From a virus: a DNA stretch of 64,000 nucleotides. The translations under genes and the position numbers were made by a program. The DNA lies in the IMG/VR virus record IMGVR_UViG_3300049460_000128, positions 124,001 to 188,000 of that record; one strand, 5' to 3'. Position 1 is the first letter of the stretch; each line of letters begins with the position of its first letter. The notes below the pieces were generated by a model. It ran no database searches and had not been told where the DNA came from. It worked only from the letters and a program-made list of their open reading frames with translations. Positions 19,901 to 26,669 of the stretch are shown in pieces.

Positions 19901-22900
19901 AAGATCAACCAGCGGTATTGAAACTGTTCAATGTTCGTCAAGAGGTGACCGATCCAGCAATCATCACCGCGAATGCACTTACGATGAGTCAAGTGTTGGC
20001 CGCAGGTGTGACTCTGCCAGCTGGTGGTCTACTGTCGAATGAACTGTTGTACTTGGATTTGGCTCCAAGTGTGGCCATTGGACTGAGTTCTACTGTTGAA
20101 CGTTGGCGTGTGTTTATCTGGGATAGTATCGCACAAGTATTCCAGAAATACCGCACTCAACCACAACGTGTTCGCAGCGATTTGATTCGTGATGTTCGCA
20201 TCTTCGATACAACGGCTACTCGCACCAAACGTACCCTGAATGCTTATCCATTGTTGAACCAAGACATCCTGATTTTCGACCCAATTCAAGGTCTGATCCC
20301 AGGTGTGGCCAACAAGGAGGTCATGTACAAACTGGAAAGCGATCCTGCTCTCTACAATGTTGGTCCAGACGTTACTGAAATTGGTTTCGACTGGGGCGAT
20401 ACACAAGTGGGTCAACTGTGGTGGGATATGAGCACTACTCGCTTCTTGGAGTATGCAACCGATGATACGACTGATGATTCAGTGCGCATCACTGAATTGC
20501 ATTCCTTGATTGATCAGCAGCGTGCCACAGTCGGTCAATTGATTGCTGCATGGATTCCACAACCAGGTCAAACGACTGCCTATGACGATCCTAGTGTCAT
20601 GGCCGCGCAAGCTGTATTGAATCAACTATTTGATCAAGTGACTGACCGTCAAAGTGAAATCGATCGTGAAATCAAATACCGTAAAGACAATTGGGGTGGT
20701 TTGGCACCAAACTCATCCATCGATATCTACGAATGGATTCGTAGTGACTTGTCACCAAGCGATTACACGGCTGCGGCAACAGCCGGCACCAACCCAGACC
20801 TGTACGACGGTACAGTGTTGAATGCTGATGATCCAAAATGGGTTGAAGCAACTGTCTGGAATGAACTGCTTGGTACAGATCAGACCATCTATTACTTCTG
20901 GGTTAAAGGCCGTAAGACAATTCCAAGTCACAAAGACTTCCGTTCAATGTCGGCAGCAAGTGTTGCATCTATCCTGACAAACCCAGCAGATGCGGGCTTA
21001 TCGTGGGTTGCTCCGATTGCAGACAATGCCTTCGTGATCACTGGCGTACTGGAAACACTCAACACCACATCAAGCATTCAATTCAAGGTTGCTACCGTGG
21101 ATAGTGAAGTACCACGTCACGTTGAATGGGAAATCATGCGTGAAGGTGACGAACGTAGCGTACCAACCCTGCAACTGTGGAATAAACTCACACAGTCATT
21201 GACTGGTCGTGACTACAAGGGTAATTCGCTTCCAAGCGAAAGCCGTTATGTGACTGATCGTATTGGCTTCGATGTTGAACACGGTCAATCCCTGTTCAGC
21301 AACTTGACGAATGCCCGTAAACACTTGGTGCAATACTTGAACCGATTGTTCAGTGGCATCCTTATTGTTGACGAACGTCGTGACTTGAGTGTTCTGAACG
21401 TAAGCGATATGGATTCACAAGTATTGCAATGGTACCAGAAACAGGACTCATACTTCCATCAGCCGTTGCCTGATTCGCGCCTGTACAACCGCACATTCTA
21501 TACACAGGCTGACTTTGAAGATTACATCAATTCGATTGTCAACAACCTGAATACGGTTGGTTTGGTATCGCATTCAAATCGTGAAGATTCGTTCTGGTCG
21601 GTTATGGTCGCCGAGTCGACTACGCCACAATACAATGATGATGGTTCCATTATTCCATCAGGCACTACATTGGCTACCTTGTGGGATATTGAAGTAGACA
21701 CCATGGCCGAACTGCATGCCTTGTTGCCAACGGTTGATGTTACGAAGAAAGTTAAAGTCAATGGTTCGGATGATACTGGTGGCTTTGCAACCATTTGGCA
21801 ATCAAACTCGGACCGTACGGCGTTCAATCTGGTTACCACTCAGCAGTTCAAGAGCACTGACCTGTTTGACTATGTGGATTGGTATGCGACTGGCTATGTG
21901 GCCACGAACCCACCAATTCTGTCATTCCAGAACACGATCATTCGTGACGAGCAATTGGGCACTAGCCCAACAACAACCTTTGTTAAGATCTTGGATGACG
22001 GCAAAGGTCGTTGGGCATGGATGCAATACACTGATGGCACCTGGTTCACTGTAGCCAAACAAAACGGCACTATTCAGTTGACTGATGCTGTATGGAAAAA
22101 CACCGGCAACCTGTTGCCAGCATTCGCCACTCTGCCAGCTGACTTTGCAGCTCAGGTAACTGGTCGTGACCTGGGTTACGAATTGAATGCGTTCCTGAAC
22201 GGCATGCGTGACTACATCATGACCAGCACTGAGATCAACAACATGTTCTTCAGTATGGTTTCATACGTGCATACCGAACAAAGCTCGATTGACTGGTGCT
22301 TCAAGACATCGTTCATGTACGTTACTGGTTACACGGAAAAACTGCTGCAAGATCCAGTCGCATACGTGGATCGTACAAGCAACTTGTTGGAATACATCAA
22401 CGAGGTTAAACCGTACCACGTCAAGGTTCGTGACTTCATCAGCAAATACGGTGTTCAGGACACAGCAAACACCAAGGTCACTGACTTCGATTTGCCAGTC
22501 TACTATGATACTCGTTTGAGCAAGTTCCGTACCCTGAATCCATCGGTTGCATCTGATGTGGCTATCATGAAGGGTGGCGTGTGGAATGATTGGTACCAGC
22601 AATACCTGCGCAACGACAACCAGTTCGCACGTAAACTGAATATCACTATCGGTCGTTACGAGTTTGATAATACGGATGGTCAGATCATCAACGAAACAGC
22701 TCGTCTGAGTGTTGCTGAAAGTATTCGTGTACGCCTGTTCCGTCGTGGTGATGTGGGTGCATCACCAACCATGAGTCAACTGCAAACTACTTCAACGGGC
22801 GTGAATTTGATCTTGGATCAGGTTGCTCCAGAATCTGGTTCAATTGCCGTATTTGCTGATGGTTTGCGTGTTGATCCAGCAGTCGTTACGTTCGACCCAT

Positions 22901-24900
22901 ACAAGTCCAAGGTCACTACTCCTGCGAGTGCTGGTCTGCTGGTCCTGGATGGTAATCTGAATGACGGCTTGATCGTTGATACCAACAATCCGAATGACGC
23001 AATTGATGGTAATACCAATGACCCCTTCAACAAGACTTTCAACTACGAAGTTGCAAGCTTTGGTTATGGTTCGTCTGGTGTTATCCGTGACATTCGTTAC
23101 TTCCACAAGACCGCAACCACGAACACATATGACCTGGGCTATTTGAACACGTCAGTATCAGTCAGCCAGCTGCTGGTAACGGTGGCAGGTAACCGCGTAC
23201 AGTTCACAGTCAATAACGGCGTGGTGACAGTACCAAGCACGTTGCCTGACGGATTGGTGCAGATCGCTATATTGGACGCAAGCTCTAGTCGTTTCAATGC
23301 CGTGTCCACAAAACGTTTCGATGCAACGGCTATTGGTAACAACTCGTTAGCTCAATTGTACCCAGCATTGGTGGACCCAGCTCGTTGGCCAATTATGAAC
23401 AATTTCGTAATTGAAATTGATGGCTTCCGCGTGGCTCCAGAAATGTTCTATCAAGTGAACATCAACTCGTCGAATCGCATTCTGCGTATTGAGCGTGAAG
23501 TTGACATGAATACTCTGGATGTTCGTTTCAACGGTACACCAATTCAAGTTGGCACCCATTTGAAACGTCGTGTGACTATCAATGCGCAAGAACGTGAAGC
23601 AAACTTGGAACAAGGTGTTTCCATTGACTCGATCCACGTTACTGACGCACAGGGTAATGCTTTGATCGTTGGTGTATTGAACCCAAGCAACAGCATGATT
23701 GATCCTGAACATCCAGGTGTGATTGCTGCTGGCACTTACACACCCGCGAATGCAACATTGATCCTCGAAGCTGGCCACTTGATTCACATTGGTCCGATGA
23801 GTGCTAACCTTGATGTGTTTGTTGAGATCGATGGTTACATTCCACAAGACCTCACCTACTACTCATGGACGCCGTCAACTGCTCGCTTCGTGCAAGTCAA
23901 CGACGCGATTGTGAGCGTCAAGCCGGCTGACTTTGGTCTGCTGACTATTAGTGACAAGGCTATGGGGCAGATTGATATCATGGAACCAATTATCAACACG
24001 TTCTCACCAAGTGTAGTAACCATTACTGACTTCCAAGATGCACAATTGATGGGTGCGAAAACGTGGACATTCCGTACTGATGTTCAGGACTTCTTCCCAA
24101 TCAACGGCAAGCCAGTGAATGATGCTGCGGTATGGATCAACGTGAACGGTCGTCGTTTGGTTAATGGTATCGACTACAAGATAGTTGAAGTGGGTCGTCA
24201 AACTTGGAATGGTTTCACATGGGACAAGGACACCTGGGAGTCACTGGATCATGCCAACCAGGGCAATGTGATCTCTGGTAATCCAGCCTTTGATGAAATG
24301 GATTGGGATCCGTTTGGTAAGTTCGACAATCTGATCTTCGAGAAACAACTCAATGGTACTGACATTCTGTGGGATGATGAAAGCAACTACGATCTCGTGG
24401 AAGACACCAACTGGGGTATCAAACTGTTGGGTGAACATAACCTGAATGATCTCGTGGTCGCCACGGTGTTCACACAGCCACAAGCTTCATACGCACAGAC
24501 TTGGGAAATGTTTATCAAAGAACAAGTGGATCAATTATTCGATGCTACCAACTTCGATTACGAAGCATGGGATCACGACGAAGACTACACGGTTGTTCGT
24601 GAGATCACACTGTCCGATCATTACGAATTGGTTGCCAACATTGCCCACGACGACGCCGTATATTCGATTCGTCAAGCGGCTGGTCCGTTCACACGTGACA
24701 CTATCGAGGCACTCGATATTGAGAACAAGTTGTGGTTGGACCAAGAGTACGTGGTTGTGAGCGACCTTCAACCTGGAGCAGAAGCGGTTATCACTACTAC
24801 ACGTGGTGATTGCATCACGAGCAAGTTGCCACACACCACAGTTACGCCAGTTGTTGCTCCTCGAATAAAGGGTCCAGAAAGCCATTATATGCCACTATAA
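13912..24900 (+). CDS. 7: Giant baseplate wedge protein (gp7-like position), 3662 residues
   Basis: One uninterrupted reading frame of 3662 codons, directly after gp6 where T4 has gp7 (1032 residues). The N-terminus (FITQLPYVNQTSELRKFF, then KPSYYNAARDFYKPEISAER) and the YREYYWLPDGP motif (about residue 128) resemble the start of wedge initiator proteins. Most of the rest is beta-rich, Asp/Asn/Thr-rich sequence interrupted by helical blocks, consistent with many stacked domains. An element beginning DGNLNDGL occurs twice, at about residues 266 and 3020, showing internal duplication. No enzymatic motif is visible. It may combine the roles of gp7 and gp8 and extend outward as arms. The last codons overlap a TATAAATA element. 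Confidence 0.75.
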   Translation: MTKRRFITQLPYVNQTSELRKFFSQTIDQVFQPGETQSINAFIGKKPSYYNAARDFYKPEISAERAFYQLEPAMTTTTSTDGSFDDLLFYPDVVNQLRFQGANTTNHSRLFNTDYYTWCPPVNIRKLDAYREYYWLPDGPPIQLYDVPVAGAYATYTGDGFNKTFKIPYQVSGLNDGIIVEINGVHVPITDYDIVDGNVVLHSLTTTTPNVPAPGVNDTVLIIGNSSYRTNGTLNSFLVPKIIPDSVEDMIVMIDDEVILNGFIWDGNLNDGLLADGNDPVGLIDGNIQVSYTITNGVLSFSEVVPAGHQVRIWMNAYFKQNIVGKSTYMYPVSAITYALETITEQYSDPSDPSIILTRRVLKKYPEKTLPLPPALTQDMRIQINDNEGLNTYQVNIVDGVIELQLVSELIAIDQHDPMYILIERNATNQNEWSTRNHWYNREVLIYGDSTYQPVQATRPILEYFNNVQLFNYGAYLRAPVDLVLDDTDIALINPSADGYSYDINMTYDGTKPYDTILVEGLLDSDLTIPAVTRDPVQEAIDGVAHLPLIHGTYIRPGTRILVTDNFDPSVKNNIAVARTYTLTTPYDPDEAAVVSNFDADNLWDSVEMLTFDIEQTHALDQVKLNGTTKQYWSTGAAWKEISYFVGQEPLFDLFDRNGISLSDTTTYPAATFAGSKIFTYERDATSALDTVLNLNVTRNKYGLIEFRDHLATDTWTYRNNTVQGYTYFGMSQINNAMASLTKRNNWYSAGTTSQTVNADGLYSIPTNLQANPANKEIEIIAPNDWKAQFNELLAGSNWNQSSDQFNLSLGSHIIQSRGTMLKTMLLSSDTNLDFIKAAIYNEHEYTRYRLKLVNLLKQYEIQTGLQDIPTALTDIMKQLKSAKTSDFPFYNNGVIGEYFIPASPAYLGMTSLWKPELILEIGRTGSIILIRGHDGSITPGASRFNTKTITMTQDTSGAYTLTDSMISDPSLQPTVDSKDLALLAFEQMYHDSTMTDLQVQRRPVFDIRTFTPSKFRTTEYTRDEYLSIARPIFERWVTKTSLRYRENTIYDENNKFTWNYRALTDIDGNAVPGFWRGMYQYYFDTDRPHTHPWEMLGFTSKPQWWDSAYSWTDATKRQALIDALTMGLVSSPTAIAEYDPTFARGAIMDPTTHAIIRHGIESFVPVDVNGKLLNPFECGIVVEDPYTDYSGDWEFGDQAPVEYQWASGVSRGFIETQLSYLMKPVKFLESNWETADEIEVNGYDWVSKTTGRRTQISDYMIHNEIVSNAAVRVLGLQTWLSDYLRSTGKDVTAYLGDRVRGLGVNLAHKLGGFIDAASLNTFTENTGLIPQEDVKTVTYNSPSIREEFYGGVIVQWTGRGWKVMGYDVVDPAFKILPVDPNGKKARVNLDDVQETSVNDWHQNTYYQISVVILYNGNTYRCLKTHTSAKGFEPQFWVVDNTVSHDTVTSLLFYGNHFTDVERVPYNTEFYSKQDVADFLSGYQAYLVSRGWVFDQYDNNQNTVLDWKYSTKEFLAWTQVRWSANTFIALSPAATQLKFASAHGTIQNVEQLVNGVYSLLGKTGQAIDKRNVSADRTDDGITVTVVNDAIYGLRVSVNEIEQAIVFHNKTIFNDVIYEPLFDVRQNRLRIITLLTTDWAGKLDAPGFIIADNQVLPSFEKQVEDLRNMYDIEKTINLPLRENAQHQIGYQNRTYLEQLMFNEVNQFEFYQGMIQQKGAPGVFNKLLRNDELTQSRNLSFLEEWAFRTGEYGGTDINSFFEVELTKADIQQDPQLVVFRQADSYWDLGDFDSEPTLPAGQCFEVGVPANVDPTKLSSMDPDDSVVELVSIKDVYDSRIIMPYNGTPFIFDKSYLPKKGGMPTAGYVRTDEATWMAPTIANFNKQILASPSNLSLSQRVWIYNTGLGDWAMYRASQASATGANQIVSIWPDAYGIKVVFAQPHNLAVGDMVYFNKLINAVQGPGGINVVNRTILEDTDLDAYSIIIDGDIISKHEYIDEDQPAVLKLFNVRQEVTDPAIITANALTMSQVLAAGVTLPAGGLLSNELLYLDLAPSVAIGLSSTVERWRVFIWDSIAQVFQKYRTQPQRVRSDLIRDVRIFDTTATRTKRTLNAYPLLNQDILIFDPIQGLIPGVANKEVMYKLESDPALYNVGPDVTEIGFDWGDTQVGQLWWDMSTTRFLEYATDDTTDDSVRITELHSLIDQQRATVGQLIAAWIPQPGQTTAYDDPSVMAAQAVLNQLFDQVTDRQSEIDREIKYRKDNWGGLAPNSSIDIYEWIRSDLSPSDYTAAATAGTNPDLYDGTVLNADDPKWVEATVWNELLGTDQTIYYFWVKGRKTIPSHKDFRSMSAASVASILTNPADAGLSWVAPIADNAFVITGVLETLNTTSSIQFKVATVDSEVPRHVEWEIMREGDERSVPTLQLWNKLTQSLTGRDYKGNSLPSESRYVTDRIGFDVEHGQSLFSNLTNARKHLVQYLNRLFSGILIVDERRDLSVLNVSDMDSQVLQWYQKQDSYFHQPLPDSRLYNRTFYTQADFEDYINSIVNNLNTVGLVSHSNREDSFWSVMVAESTTPQYNDDGSIIPSGTTLATLWDIEVDTMAELHALLPTVDVTKKVKVNGSDDTGGFATIWQSNSDRTAFNLVTTQQFKSTDLFDYVDWYATGYVATNPPILSFQNTIIRDEQLGTSPTTTFVKILDDGKGRWAWMQYTDGTWFTVAKQNGTIQLTDAVWKNTGNLLPAFATLPADFAAQVTGRDLGYELNAFLNGMRDYIMTSTEINNMFFSMVSYVHTEQSSIDWCFKTSFMYVTGYTEKLLQDPVAYVDRTSNLLEYINEVKPYHVKVRDFISKYGVQDTANTKVTDFDLPVYYDTRLSKFRTLNPSVASDVAIMKGGVWNDWYQQYLRNDNQFARKLNITIGRYEFDNTDGQIINETARLSVAESIRVRLFRRGDVGASPTMSQLQTTSTGVNLILDQVAPESGSIAVFADGLRVDPAVVTFDPYKSKVTTPASAGLLVLDGNLNDGLIVDTNNPNDAIDGNTNDPFNKTFNYEVASFGYGSSGVIRDIRYFHKTATTNTYDLGYLNTSVSVSQLLVTVAGNRVQFTVNNGVVTVPSTLPDGLVQIAILDASSSRFNAVSTKRFDATAIGNNSLAQLYPALVDPARWPIMNNFVIEIDGFRVAPEMFYQVNINSSNRILRIEREVDMNTLDVRFNGTPIQVGTHLKRRVTINAQEREANLEQGVSIDSIHVTDAQGNALIVGVLNPSNSMIDPEHPGVIAAGTYTPANATLILEAGHLIHIGPMSANLDVFVEIDGYIPQDLTYYSWTPSTARFVQVNDAIVSVKPADFGLLTISDKAMGQIDIMEPIINTFSPSVVTITDFQDAQLMGAKTWTFRTDVQDFFPINGKPVNDAAVWINVNGRRLVNGIDYKIVEVGRQTWNGFTWDKDTWESLDHANQGNVISGNPAFDEMDWDPFGKFDNLIFEKQLNGTDILWDDESNYDLVEDTNWGIKLLGEHNLNDLVVATVFTQPQASYAQTWEMFIKEQVDQLFDATNFDYEAWDHDEDYTVVREITLSDHYELVANIAHDDAVYSIRQAAGPFTRDTIEALDIENKLWLDQEYVVVSDLQPGAEAVITTTRGDCITSKLPHTTVTPVVAPRIKGPESHYMPL

Positions 24901-24903
24901 ATA
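24896..24903 (+). promoter_or_regulatory. Late promoter TATAAATA
   Basis: Exact match to the T4 late promoter core, overlapping the stop codon of the giant wedge gene. A weaker copy, GATAAATA, follows at 24911-24918. Together they could start a late transcript for the 25053 gene. For the tiny frame beginning at 24908 such a transcript would have almost no leader. Confidence 0.65.
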
Positions 24904-24907
24904 GCTG

Positions 24908-25060
24908 ATGGATAAATATAACGACAAAAATGATGGCATAAGGGATGACCAGAACGTATACGTTACTGATCATCTCTCCATCCGCGATGTCGACACTGGC
25001 GTGGTTTTAACCAATCAGCAAGGGTCGACTCGAAATTATTCGGGAGACGTAAATGATTGA
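24908..25060 (+). CDS. 50-residue ORF resembling the N-terminus of the next gene
   Basis: ATG at 24908 opens a 50-codon frame beginning MDKYNDKNDG and ending at a TGA that overlaps the next start by 8 bases. Residues 22-35 (HLSIRDVDTGVVLT) closely match HVIIRDIDTGEILV near the start of the following protein. No good ribosome site precedes it, and a late promoter core overlaps its start. It may be a truncated tandem duplicate, a leader peptide coupling translation, or an untranslated remnant. Confidence 0.45.
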   Translation: MDKYNDKNDGIRDDQNVYVTDHLSIRDVDTGVVLTNQQGSTRNYSGDVND

Positions 25061-25643
25061 TAAAACGCGACTGCAAGTTGAGGGTCATGTGATCATTCGT
25101 GACATCGATACGGGTGAGATTTTGGTTGACCAGCACAATGACATTCACAAAGAAAACTTTAGTGAAGCTTGTGCGTTGGCGTTGGCAAATTTCGACCGTG
25201 GTGTTATCGAAGAAATTCACTTTGGTAATGGCGGTTCGGTAGTTACCAGTACGGGTGAAATTACGTATGGTCTTCCACAAGTAACGGGGCAAAACGCAGA
25301 TCTCTATAATCCAACCTACTTCAAGGTGGTTAATGATCGCAGCTCAAGATTCTCATCAGATCCTATCAAGGTGAATGTGAAAACAAATCACATTTCAAGT
25401 ACCACATACACGGATATCGTGGTTACTTGCACACTTGACTATAGTGAACCATCTGACCAACAAGCATTCGATAATGCCACGACCATGGAAGGTCTGTACA
25501 TTTTCGATGAATTGGGTCTGAAGACCTATGATAGTGATACTGGCATCAAACGTCTGTTAACGCATGTGGTGTTTCACCCTGTACAAAAGGCTTTGAATCG
25601 AGCAATCGAGGTCGTTTATACGGTTCGCATCTCAATGATGTGA
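25053..25643 (+). CDS. Virion structural protein (tail/baseplate), unknown role
   Basis: A 196-residue protein between the giant wedge protein and the fibre genes. The N-terminal motif VEGHVIIRDIDTGEILVDQH followed by N-x-IH is, to my knowledge, recurrent in small tail proteins of T4-like phages of aquatic bacteria. The protein is beta-rich with no transmembrane or enzyme motif. GGGAGA upstream of the ATG is an adequate ribosome site. Its role as a baseplate accessory or fibre-attachment protein is inferred from position only. Confidence 0.65.
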   Translation: MIDKTRLQVEGHVIIRDIDTGEILVDQHNDIHKENFSEACALALANFDRGVIEEIHFGNGGSVVTSTGEITYGLPQVTGQNADLYNPTYFKVVNDRSSRFSSDPIKVNVKTNHISSTTYTDIVVTCTLDYSEPSDQQAFDNATTMEGLYIFDELGLKTYDSDTGIKRLLTHVVFHPVQKALNRAIEVVYTVRISMM

Positions 25644-25654
25644 TAAATTCACCT

Positions 25655-25662
25655 TATAAATA
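25655..25662 (+). promoter_or_regulatory. Late promoter TATAAATA
   Basis: Exact T4-type late promoter core in the 51-base gap before the fibre gene at 25695, 32 bases ahead of its ATG. With the gp55-like gene in the window, this is the strongest single case for sigma-gp55 transcription here. Confidence 0.8.
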
Positions 25663-25694
25663 ACCATTAATTAATTTTCTTTCGGGGTTACACT

Positions 25695-26669
25695 ATGTCC
25701 AATTACGTTATTTCAACAGACGTTAACGGTTCCTTTGATGTACTTTCTGGCCTTGTCAATGACAATTTAACATCATTGAAACTCATTGGCCGTGGTGCTG
25801 CTGGCTACGGCTACGCAATTGCTGAAAATACCATCAAACAACTGCAAAATTTTGCAGGACCAAATTCACCTCTGACCCCACTTAAAGGTCAAATGTGGTT
25901 TGACTCATCAGTACAACAATTAAAGGTATACGTGAACAGCACTATCGGCTGGTCCGTTGTACCAAATGCCAACTCAGACTTGCTCGCAAGCTTTGTTACC
26001 AAAACCGACCTCTACGGTCCAGGTGGTAATGCTAGTGCTGGTCTGCCACCAAGCAAAGGTGGTACTGGCCTGACTACGGTCGGAGCTTCTGGCTATGTTC
26101 TCGCATCAAATGGCAACGGTGGCCTTATTTGGGCTGATCCGTCGACCCTTATCACAGGTTCGACTACTTTCTTGCGCCGTGACGCTTCTAGCAGCCCTAC
26201 AGTCGACAATGCCGTCGCTTTGGGTACGGCTTCGCTGCGCTTCTCTGAAGTCAATGCTCTGTTGTTCAAGGGTACTGCTGTCCAAGCACAATACGCCGAC
26301 ATTGCTGAGCGTTATGCCTCTGATTCAGTTATGAGTCCAGGCGATGTGGTTATGCTTGGTGGTGAAAACGAAATCACTCTTGCAGTCAAAGACAATAGCG
26401 TGTTTGGTGTAATCTCAACCAACCCTGCTGTGAAAATGAATGCTGATGCTGGCGATGATAACACTCACCCTTACGTGGCTTTGAGTGGTCGTGTACCAGT
26501 TAAGGTGGTTGGTAAAGTTAAGAAATTTGACCGTCTCTATGTTAGCGATACCCCGGGTGTTGCTTCCGCGAAAATGCCAAACTCTAATGCGGTGTGTATC
26601 GGCCGTGCTCTTGTGGCAAAAGACACAACGGAACAAGGCTTCGTCGAAGTCGCACTGGGAGCAAAATAA
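25695..26669 (+). CDS. Tail fibre-like structural protein with G2-like C-terminal domain
   Basis: A 324-residue virion protein. The N-terminal half has LKGQMWFDSSVQQLKVYVN, a tail-fibre element found in many T4-like phages, then a Gly-rich PPSKGGTGLTTVG segment typical of fibre linkers. The C-terminal half (YADIAERYASDSVMSPGDVV, then GVISTNPAVKMN and HPYVALSGRVPVKVVG) resembles the intramolecular-chaperone or peptidase-G2-like domains at fibre ends. I see no clear self-cleavage site. The stop overlaps the start of the next gene (TAATG). Confidence 0.7.
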   Translation: MSNYVISTDVNGSFDVLSGLVNDNLTSLKLIGRGAAGYGYAIAENTIKQLQNFAGPNSPLTPLKGQMWFDSSVQQLKVYVNSTIGWSVVPNANSDLLASFVTKTDLYGPGGNASAGLPPSKGGTGLTTVGASGYVLASNGNGGLIWADPSTLITGSTTFLRRDASSSPTVDNAVALGTASLRFSEVNALLFKGTAVQAQYADIAERYASDSVMSPGDVVMLGGENEITLAVKDNSVFGVISTNPAVKMNADAGDDNTHPYVALSGRVPVKVVGKVKKFDRLYVSDTPGVASAKMPNSNAVCIGRALVAKDTTEQGFVEVALGAK

